Source: Nitrospirota bacterium
GTDB lineage: Bacteria > Nitrospirota > Nitrospiria > SBBL01 > Manganitrophaceae
Length of the DNA stretch: 5,218 nucleotides
Assembly (NCBI GenBank): GCA_023248505.1
Contig: JAHFEM010000190.1
Coordinates: 1-5,218, forward strand
Reading direction: 5' to 3'
Below the pieces are notes generated by a model that ran no database searches, had not been told where the DNA came from, and saw only the letters and a list, made by a program, of their open reading frames with translations. Positions 1-5,218 of this stretch are shown here, piece by piece. Every line of letters begins with the position of its first letter. Position 1 is the stretch's first letter. The translations under genes and the position numbers were made by a program.

Positions 1-188
1 GAAAGGAAGCGATCCTTCAGTTGCGCGAGATCGATCCGAACGTGAGGGCCATCGTCTCCAGCGGCTATTCGAATGATCCGTTGACGGCCGCTTTCACGAA
101 ATACGGATTTAGCGATTTCATCCCGAAACCGTTTAAGCTGGAGGATCTGGGCAAGGTTCTCAAGCGGGTTATTTCAGGCAAGCCTTAG
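1..188 (+). CDS. Response-regulator receiver domain, 3' end (probably C-terminal receiver of a hybrid histidine kinase)
   Basis: Partial gene; the 5' part lies outside the window. The reading frame starts at base 3 and gives 61 residues ending in TAG at 186-188. What remains is the second half of a CheY-like receiver: strand beta4 with the switch residue (AIVSSGYS, where the first Ser sits at the usual Thr/Ser position), helix alpha4 (NDPLTAAFTKYGF), strand beta5 with the invariant Lys and cis-Pro (FIPKPF), and helix alpha5 (KLEDLGKVLKRVI). The phosphorylated Asp would be upstream and cannot be checked. The SGYSNDP and YGF...KPF wording is the style usual for receivers at the C-terminus of PAS-containing hybrid sensor kinases. 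The protein ends only a few residues after alpha5, so no DNA-binding output domain follows. A stand-alone receiver protein is the alternative. It is convergent with the downstream beta-helix gene, so no operon link is implied. Confidence 0.88.
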   Translation, partial: KEAILQLREIDPNVRAIVSSGYSNDPLTAAFTKYGFSDFIPKPFKLEDLGKVLKRVISGKP

Positions 189-246
189 CAGACCGTTTTC
201 ACCGCCTTTTTCGAAAACCGATCCATTCCCTCCACGGAATTTCTGA

Positions 247-1359
247 TTACGGCGCCGGCGCAGCCGTTCCATCCGATTTGACGTTGAAGAGTCCCACCCC
301 GGTGTTCCCGTCGATATCATCGTAAATGTTGAAGCTGATATTCGGCGCGCTGATCGGATGAACGAAGATGTCCGCTTCGGCCGCGCCGTTTCCGGTGATC
401 CGATTGTGGGCGATCATGATCGGCGACGACGAGAGATTGAAAACCCCCTCCTCCCCGTTGTCGGTGATGGTGTTTCCGATGATGTTCGGGGACGAGCCGA
501 TTTCGTTCGTAATTCCTTTTCCTCCGTTCCCCGAGATTGTGTTGCTGATGATCGTGGGGGCCCCTCCCTGGCTGGAGATCCCTTCGGTGGCATTCCCGCT
601 GATGAGGTTGCCATTCAAATGGGGAGCGGAAGAGACGTTCCGTACGCCGGCGCCGTTGTTGCCGCTGATCGTGTTGCCGACGAGGGTGGGGGCGGTGTCG
701 ACGGAGTTGAGAATCCCGCGGCCGTTGCCGGTAATGATGTTCCCCCGGATGGTTGGAGAGGAATGGTCGAAGTTATCGATTCCTTCGTTCGTGTTGTTCG
801 AGACGATGTTCCCGCTGATCACGGGGGAGGCGTTGTTCTGATTGGTCATTCCAAACATGTTCCCGGTCAGAGCGTTGTTCAGCACGGTGGGGGATGAAGC
901 GCTATTGGCGATGCCAAAGAAGCCGCCGGTGATCGTCAAGCCGGAGACGGCGACGTTCGTCAGGGTATTGAGGACGATCACGCTCTGGTTCGGCGCGGCC
1001 GACTGGATCGTCGTCACCTCCCGGCCGGCTCCCTTCAAATGGACATAGCTCTTCAGGGTGATGTTGTCGATATAGGTTCCCGGCATGATCTTGATCAAGT
1101 AGGGATCGGCTGCGGAGGGAGCGATGGCGGCCAAGGCGTCGCTCACGCTTGTATAATCTCCTCCGCCGGTCGCGACGATGACGACGTGAGCCGGCTTTCC
1201 CGGGAGAGCGAAGTCGAGCTCGCCGACGGAAACACACGCAGTGCAATCAAGATCCGCCGCCGCGGGTTTCTTCGCTTCCGAAGGGGTCGGGGGGTGACCG
1301 AAAAGAACAACCGTAACGATCAAGAGGATCGGCCGGAACCATTGGATACGATGGCGCAT
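247..1359 (-). CDS. Secreted right-handed parallel beta-helix repeat protein
   Basis: 370 aa from the ATG at 1359-1357. Residues 1-29 form a Sec signal peptide: MRHR, a hydrophobic core ILLIVTVVLF, and a likely signal peptidase I site after SEA. Next is an Asp/Cys motif (DLDCTACV, Cys39 and Cys42, the only cysteines). Residues about 57-120 resemble the first turns of pectinesterase-like helices (GGGDYTSVSDAL, IKIMPGTY, LKGAG). From about residue 126 to the end the chain is a ladder of beta-helix coils about 22 residues long, each with a consensus like SPxIxGNxISGNxxxGIxN. I see no pectinesterase or lyase catalytic set, and no C-terminal barrel, LPXTG or PEP-CTERM tag. The role is therefore unknown; such folds bind or process carbohydrates or serve as surface structures. 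The start was chosen for its strong ribosome site and signal peptide; an in-frame GTG at 1482 would bury the signal peptide behind 41 polar residues. It lies 188 bp downstream of tamB on the same strand. Confidence 0.88.
   Translation of the reverse strand: MRHRIQWFRPILLIVTVVLFGHPPTPSEAKKPAAADLDCTACVSVGELDFALPGKPAHVVIVATGGGDYTSVSDALAAIAPSAADPYLIKIMPGTYIDNITLKSYVHLKGAGREVTTIQSAAPNQSVIVLNTLTNVAVSGLTITGGFFGIANSASSPTVLNNALTGNMFGMTNQNNASPVISGNIVSNNTNEGIDNFDHSSPTIRGNIITGNGRGILNSVDTAPTLVGNTISGNNGAGVRNVSSAPHLNGNLISGNATEGISSQGGAPTIISNTISGNGGKGITNEIGSSPNIIGNTITDNGEEGVFNLSSSPIMIAHNRITGNGAAEADIFVHPISAPNISFNIYDDIDGNTGVGLFNVKSDGTAAPAP
282..897 (-). repeat. Tandem beta-helix coil repeats (about 66-69 bp period) within the secreted protein gene
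   Basis: Nine consecutive coils can be read in the protein. The marker Pro at each turn falls at residues 157, 179, 202, 224, 246, 268, 291, 313 and 339, giving spacings of 22, 23, 22, 22, 22, 23, 22 and 26. Each coil carries a hydrophobic strand, an Asn-Gly or Gly-Asn turn (GNTISGN and GNIITGN types) and a GI/GV-x-N strand, which should stack into an Asn ladder inside a right-handed helix. The units are diverged at DNA level, so this is an old protein repeat rather than a recent tandem duplication. The last coil is 4 residues longer and may cap the helix. Confidence 0.85.
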
Positions 1360-1365
1360 CTCATT

Positions 1366-1373
1366 CTCCTTTT
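1366..1373 (-). promoter_or_regulatory. Ribosome binding site deciding the beta-helix start
   Basis: On the minus strand AAAAGGAG is followed by a 6-nt spacer (AATGAG) and then ATG at 1359. This is a near-ideal Shine-Dalgarno and supports the start directly before the signal peptide. No comparable site precedes the alternative GTG at 1482. Confidence 0.85.
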
Positions 1374-1547
1374 GTGAGAGGGTCAAGGGGCGTGGCGCTG
1401 TTTCGGAAGAAGCGCTCTTTTTGACGTGGGACTCAGAAAATGAGAATAAAGCGTTTGCATTTTCCCGTCTGTAAGCGGACACACAGTGGCATTGGCGGTT
1501 GCGCGTTGGAAAAGGAGGAGGGTTCCATAGAAGAGCCGCTTGGAAGG

Positions 1548-4500
1548 TTAATTATATTCCCGCGTATAGAGGAGGTCGAGGCTGTTTTCCTCGCCGCTCT
1601 GTGCGCGTAGGGTCAAGCGGGGGCTGATCGTGTAGCGGAGGGAGAGAACATTGCTCGCTTCGAAAAGACCGATCCCGTAGCTTACATAAAATTTGGGCGA
1701 GAGATACCTTCCAATGACAAGCGTCGTCTCCTCGACCGATTCCCCTCCCTGCAGCGTGAGCTCGTCGAGACCGAGCTTCCGGCCGATCCGCTTGGCGAGC
1801 AGGTTTCCCCCTTTTACCCCGAGCGCGGAGATCGCCTTTGTCATAAGGTCCCCTTCCGCGCTGGACGCTTTGTTGAGAGGGCGTCCCAGCAATAAATAGG
1901 AGAGGGTATTCGCCTCATCCATCGGCGGTTCCGAGAAGAGGGTGCTTTGCGGGCGTTTCAGGGTGCCGCTGACATGGATCCCGGCGGTGATCTCCTCGAC
2001 TTTCCGGACGGCCCGGATGTCGAGACCGGGATTGTCGGTCGGGCCGGCAAAAATGAGCCGTCCCTCCGTGATCGCCAGCTTTTGACCGTAGGCGCTGTAT
2101 TGACCCTCGATAATCCGCAGAGCTCCTTCCGCCAGGGTCGGCTGATCGGGCGCATCGGTTGCCGTCAATTGGCCGGCGATCTTTCCGGAAAGACCAAATC
2201 CGTTGAAGGAGACTTTGTCCCCCAGGCGAATCGTCACGCGGCTATAAATCTCCCAGCCCTGTCCATGGGGCTGGATTTTTCCCCCGGCGGGGACGCGAAC
2301 GACCATTGCATCTTCGGATACTTGAACCGCTCCCTTCGGGAGCTCGCGGGGGGCGACCTTTCCTTCCGGGAGGAGGACCTCGCCGTTGAGCTCGATCCGC
2401 CGGCCGCGTAATTGAAAGGTCAGATCGGGGGAGGCGAAGAGATGCGCTTCCGGCAGATCGACCGACTCGAACCGATCGCCTCGGACCGAGAGGCGCGTCG
2501 GCCAGCCCTGTTCGGGATCCAACGTGATCGACCCGTTCAATTTCACCTGGCCGGGACCCGATCGGGCCGCGCCGTCGATCCGGAGAACTTTGTTCTCCGC
2601 GCTGCGAATTTCCAGGCGGAGCGGATCAAGGTCGATCCCGAGCGCCGGGATCCGAGCCTTCCCTTCGTCGAGGACCGCCTGGCCGGTCACTTGAGGTTCG
2701 GCCGGCGTCCCTGCAACGGTGAAATCGATCCGAAGTTTCCCCCTGGCCTGCGTCACCGCCGGAACGAAAGCGCTGATCGGCTCCAGCCGGTCGAGATGGA
2801 CCTGAAGGGCTCCTTTCAGGCGGCTCTGCCGCCAATCGGCCTGGCGCCCGATCGGAGCCAATGTGGCCGCGGCCTGCAAAGCGCCCTGCCCGGGGAATGT
2901 GAGTTCGGTCTGGGCGCGGAGCGTTTCTCCCTCCAGCTCCGCTTGAAAGAGCCCATCCTGATAGGGGATCCGGATCGGCTCGTCTCCGCTGATCTGATAA
3001 ACCAACATCCCGGGCCGGGGAATCCATCGGGTTTTGAACTGAAGCCGTCCGTCCCGCTGGAGGACGGTCCATTCCCCATCGAGGCTGCCGGAGAGAATCA
3101 CTTCCGGCGGAAGGAAAGATTTTGCAAGGGCGAGCGGAAGCCGCTCGGCCCGGCCCTTCGCCTGCCACCCCTGCGGTTGTTGCCAGCGGCCGGACATGCA
3201 GAAGCGGGCCGGCGCCTGAAGCCAGCAGCCTCTTTGGAGATCGACCGCATCGGCCGCGAGGGTCATCGGAACCGGTCGATCTAAAATCCACTTCCCGAGG
3301 CGTTTATCTTCCAAGAGCGATTGCCGTATCGTCCCTTCCCACCGTTTGCCGTGGACCCCTCCTTGTATTTGGAAGGCGACCCGTTGATCGGCTGATCGAA
3401 CATCGGCCTGCAGGGAGTGTCCGGCAATGCGGCCTTTCCCTTCCGCGTGCAGCCGGGCGACCGCTTGGCCGGCTGCCTCGATCCCCTCGGCGGTGAATTC
3501 AAGATGGGACGCGATTTTGTCCTGCAGGTCGATGAGCCCATTCAGATGAAATTGGTGGACCTTCGTCTCGGCCCACTTCAGCGACTTTCCCTGCATGTCG
3601 GCCGAAAGGGTCGGAAGGGACCGCGGGCCGCCGACCGTTCCACGGCCGGTGAGACTTCCCCCCGCATCGGGGAGAATGGCGGCGAGATCGGGCGCCTGAA
3701 TCTTCCAGCGCAGGTCCCATCGGTCTTTCAATTCCCCGGAGGCGATCAACCGGGCGGGGCCGGAACGAAGGTCGAGTGCTTCAAGGGAATAAGTCTCTTG
3801 ATCGGCCTGGAGGTGAGCGCGGGCGTAAACCGGGTAGCCGCGGAGGTTTCCCTTGAGCTCGGAGAGCCGGAACCGGCCGATCGGACCCCGGTCGGTCCAT
3901 TGGCCGTTCGTGTCGAGTTGGAAGCCGACCGATCCCTTCCAATCGGGCCAGTGGTTTCCCGGGTTGAGCCCCGCGCCGTGGAGCGTCAGCATCCACCGGA
4001 GGTCGGGCTGCCAGGCGATCTCCCCCCGGCCGTTGATTTTTCCGTCGAGTGTTTGAATGGCGACCTCTTTAAGGGTGGCCATGGTCTTCATCCCGGCCCC
4101 TTCGACCTTCCAGTGTGTACCGGGAAAGCTCGGTCCGTGCAGATCGGCCTGGAGATGGAACCGGTAATCGTCGATCCGGCCGCTGAGCCGATAAGCGCCC
4201 TCGGTGCTTTCGACCATCGCGTCTTCCGTGGGGGGCCATCGTACGTTATTCCAGGCGCCGTTGAGATCGAACGTCGGCGCGGCCTCGTCCAACCGGACCG
4301 TTCCTTGGGTCCCGATGAGAAAAGGTTCGGTCAGTTGGTGATGAAGGTTGAATTCTTTCAACGTCCCTTTCGCCCCTCCCTTTCCCTGAAACGGGGCATC
4401 GGCAAGGGGACGGGCCGACCAGGCGATCGACACCTCGAAGGGATAGGCTCCTCGAGGATCGATTTTTCCTGTAAGCGACAGATCGAATAGAGGCGCTGCG

Positions 4501-5012
4501 ACCTGGAGTGATTCGACCTGGAGGCCCTGCTCATCCATCCGGCCGGTGATCGCAACATGGTCGATCGTCACGGTCTGGTCGCCGGAGGTATAAGCGATGC
4601 CGTCGATAGCGGCTTTCGAGACGACGATTCGGAGCGGGAGATCGATCGAGGGGAGGGGTCCCGTTTCAGATTCGCCGGGGGCGCGCTCCCCGGAGAATCG
4701 GCTGTAATGGACCCCCTGAATCGATAAGAGATCGATTGCGATTTCCCCGCGGACCAAATGGATGGGGCGCCATGTCAACCGGATCTCTTTGGCGGTCAGT
4801 TGCCCGGTTTTGGTTTTGTAATCGACTCCCTTCAGAGAGAGGGGACCGAGGAGGGTTCCGTCGACGTTGGCGATCCGAAGGCCCGGCGCGAACCGAATGG
4901 CGCGAGAAAGAAGCCATCGGGCGCCCGGCTCGGTTGAAACGAGCAGCCCGAGACCGATTCCAAAAAAGAGGAAGAGAAGGAGGGGCGCAAGCCAAAGATG
5001 TCGGATCTTCAT
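1548..5012 (-). CDS. tamB: Translocation and assembly module subunit TamB (DUF490 / AsmA-like inner-membrane protein)
   Basis: Complete at 1154 aa, close to the roughly 1260 aa of E. coli TamB. Residues 6-25 form a single N-terminal membrane anchor (LWLAPLLLFLFFGIGLGLLV). The family's N-terminal signature follows at residues 31-65 (ARWLLSRAI... then VDGTLLGPLSLKGVDY). The long middle is beta-rich with many short alternating strands and no enzyme motif, matching the lipid-binding groove proposed for TamB, YhdP and YdbH. From about residue 820 the TamB C-terminal domain is clear: LxxPxxTLFSEPPM and ANTLSYLLLGRPLN (about 1026-1047), KRIGRKLGLDELTLQGG, and IGRYLSPKFYVSYGIGLFE (about 1101-1118), ending in SLDLLYTREYN. 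The family links the inner membrane to the TamA barrel and acts in outer-membrane protein assembly and anterograde phospholipid transport. Only two cysteines occur (596 and 605). The start overlaps the tamA stop (ATGA), indicating translational coupling. A TTG 33 codons upstream lies inside tamA and would place polar residues before the anchor, so it was rejected. Confidence 0.96.
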   Translation of the reverse strand: MKIRHLWLAPLLLFLFFGIGLGLLVSTEPGARWLLSRAIRFAPGLRIANVDGTLLGPLSLKGVDYKTKTGQLTAKEIRLTWRPIHLVRGEIAIDLLSIQGVHYSRFSGERAPGESETGPLPSIDLPLRIVVSKAAIDGIAYTSGDQTVTIDHVAITGRMDEQGLQVESLQVAAPLFDLSLTGKIDPRGAYPFEVSIAWSARPLADAPFQGKGGAKGTLKEFNLHHQLTEPFLIGTQGTVRLDEAAPTFDLNGAWNNVRWPPTEDAMVESTEGAYRLSGRIDDYRFHLQADLHGPSFPGTHWKVEGAGMKTMATLKEVAIQTLDGKINGRGEIAWQPDLRWMLTLHGAGLNPGNHWPDWKGSVGFQLDTNGQWTDRGPIGRFRLSELKGNLRGYPVYARAHLQADQETYSLEALDLRSGPARLIASGELKDRWDLRWKIQAPDLAAILPDAGGSLTGRGTVGGPRSLPTLSADMQGKSLKWAETKVHQFHLNGLIDLQDKIASHLEFTAEGIEAAGQAVARLHAEGKGRIAGHSLQADVRSADQRVAFQIQGGVHGKRWEGTIRQSLLEDKRLGKWILDRPVPMTLAADAVDLQRGCWLQAPARFCMSGRWQQPQGWQAKGRAERLPLALAKSFLPPEVILSGSLDGEWTVLQRDGRLQFKTRWIPRPGMLVYQISGDEPIRIPYQDGLFQAELEGETLRAQTELTFPGQGALQAAATLAPIGRQADWRQSRLKGALQVHLDRLEPISAFVPAVTQARGKLRIDFTVAGTPAEPQVTGQAVLDEGKARIPALGIDLDPLRLEIRSAENKVLRIDGAARSGPGQVKLNGSITLDPEQGWPTRLSVRGDRFESVDLPEAHLFASPDLTFQLRGRRIELNGEVLLPEGKVAPRELPKGAVQVSEDAMVVRVPAGGKIQPHGQGWEIYSRVTIRLGDKVSFNGFGLSGKIAGQLTATDAPDQPTLAEGALRIIEGQYSAYGQKLAITEGRLIFAGPTDNPGLDIRAVRKVEEITAGIHVSGTLKRPQSTLFSEPPMDEANTLSYLLLGRPLNKASSAEGDLMTKAISALGVKGGNLLAKRIGRKLGLDELTLQGGESVEETTLVIGRYLSPKFYVSYGIGLFEASNVLSLRYTISPRLTLRAQSGEENSLDLLYTREYN
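1551..1579 (-). promoter_or_regulatory. Possible sigma70-type promoter overlapping the end of tamB
   Basis: On the minus strand a perfect TATAAT (1556-1551) lies 17 bp after TCGACC (1579-1574), which matches TTGACA at 4 of 6 positions. The -10 box overlaps the last codons of tamB (Tyr-Asn-stop). Transcription from here would give the beta-helix gene an untranslated leader of roughly 185 nt. The AT-rich hexamer stands out in GC-rich sequence, but it is also explained by the encoded Tyr and Asn codons, so this is only a candidate. Confidence 0.25.
5009..5012 (-). promoter_or_regulatory. ATGA stop/start overlap between tamA and tamB
   Basis: On the minus strand the tamB ATG (5012-5010) and the tamA TGA (5011-5009) share bases. 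The upstream Shine-Dalgarno match is poor (GGGG at 5024-5021, 8 nt before the ATG), so tamB is probably translated by ribosomes finishing tamA. This overlap fixes the tamB start and shows that the two genes share a transcript. Confidence 0.9.
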
Positions 5013-5218
5013 AGATCGGGCCCCATATTGATATGAAGGCGAAGGGTCAGGCCCGGCCGATCCAGGGCATAGCCGAGGTCGACCCGGACCGGTCCGACCG
5101 GCGAATACCAACGGCCGCCGATGCCGACGCCTTGCTGGGGATTGAACTCATCCAAACGGTTCATGGCATTTCCGACATCGTAGAAAATTGCGGCGCCCCA
5201 CTGCTTCGTGATTCGGTG
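5009..5218 (-). CDS. tamA: TamA/BamA-family outer-membrane barrel protein (Omp85), C-terminal end
   Basis: Partial gene; its 5' part lies beyond the window end. The last 69 residues are visible, in frame from base 5218 to the TGA at 5011-5009. They show the hallmark end of an Omp85 barrel: WGAAIFYDVGNAMNRLDEF, then GVGIGGRWYSPVGPVRVDL, then GYAL and a final strand LTLRLHINMGPDL. The GxGxRxxSPVGPxxxDxxY block is conserved in TamA and BamA. The Gly-Pro-Asp-Leu ending is the TamA style rather than the terminal Phe or Trp of BamA, and the adjoining tamB supports TamA. The protein would sit in the outer membrane with periplasmic POTRA domains (not visible here) and receive TamB. The POTRA number and the start cannot be judged. 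Confidence 0.93.
   Translation of the reverse strand, partial: HRITKQWGAAIFYDVGNAMNRLDEFNPQQGVGIGGRWYSPVGPVRVDLGYALDRPGLTLRLHINMGPDL

Noticed and set aside
195..240. Inverted repeats GTTTTC/GAAAAC (195-218, 12-nt loop) and ATTCC/GGAAT (225-240, 6-nt loop) between the convergent genes
   Set aside because: The position suits a shared terminator, but the stems are only 6 and 5 bp, AT-rich, and lack a proper run of T, so I do not call one.
358..897. Overlapping plus-strand open frames opposite the beta-helix coils
   Set aside because: They follow the coil period of the real gene on the other strand and show no recognisable protein of their own.
247..1359. Beta-helix protein as an autotransporter or TPS exoprotein
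   Set aside because: There is no C-terminal barrel and no haemagglutinin-type TPS domain, and the protein ends in a short Ala/Pro tail.
1360..1482. N-terminal extension of the beta-helix protein from a GTG at 1482 (41 extra residues)
   Set aside because: No ribosome site precedes the GTG, the extension is polar and would bury the signal peptide, and a strong AGGAG with 6-nt spacing precedes the ATG at 1359.
1458..1490. Weak promoter-like pair CTTACA and TTTATT on the minus strand
   Set aside because: Each box matches only 4 of 6 positions and the spacer is 19 bp; this is expected by chance.
3417..4490. Long open frame of 357 codons on the plus strand opposite tamB, and similar ones at 2412-3284 and 1947-2411
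   Set aside because: These translations are Arg/Pro/Gly-rich with no domain pattern. They are antisense shadows produced by the GC-rich codon usage of tamB.
5013..5111. Extension of tamB to a TTG at 5111
   Set aside because: It lies inside the tamA coding end in another frame, adds Pro/Gly-rich residues before the membrane anchor, and the ATGA overlap at 5012 is the natural start.

Overview
The window comes from a GC-rich Gram-negative (diderm) bacterium. The evidence is a TamA-type outer-membrane barrel end followed directly by a TamB gene, a pair that only makes sense with an outer membrane. The style of the flanking genes (a hybrid-kinase receiver domain, and a secreted beta-helix with an N-terminal CxxCV motif) would fit Nitrospirota or a deltaproteobacterial-type lineage. 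That placement is only an impression; nothing here fixes the taxon.

Layout. Bases 1-188 (+) are the last 61 codons of a response-regulator receiver domain, most like the C-terminal receiver of a hybrid histidine kinase. It runs convergently, across a 58-bp gap, into the minus-strand block that fills the rest of the window. In transcription order on the minus strand this block holds three genes. First is the 3' end of tamA (5218-5009), the last strands of an Omp85 barrel. Next is tamB (5012-1548), complete at 1154 aa and overlapping tamA by 4 bp (ATGA). After a 188-bp leader comes a secreted protein of 370 aa (1359-247) that is a right-handed parallel beta-helix with about nine 22-residue coils.

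Function. TamA and TamB form the translocation and assembly module. TamB is anchored in the inner membrane, spans the periplasm as a long beta-rich groove, and docks on the TamA barrel. It is implicated in outer-membrane protein assembly and in phospholipid movement to the outer membrane. The beta-helix protein is exported by the Sec route according to its signal peptide. It has no barrel, so it is not an autotransporter, and its position after tamAB may or may not mean a functional link.

Two start sites had to be corrected. The beta-helix gene begins at 1359, with a strong Shine-Dalgarno and a signal peptide directly after it, not at the upstream GTG at 1482. tamB begins at 5012, not at the TTG at 5111 inside tamA. 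I saw no RNA gene, mobile element, CRISPR array or convincing terminator, and no clearly new system. The least explained item is the beta-helix protein.
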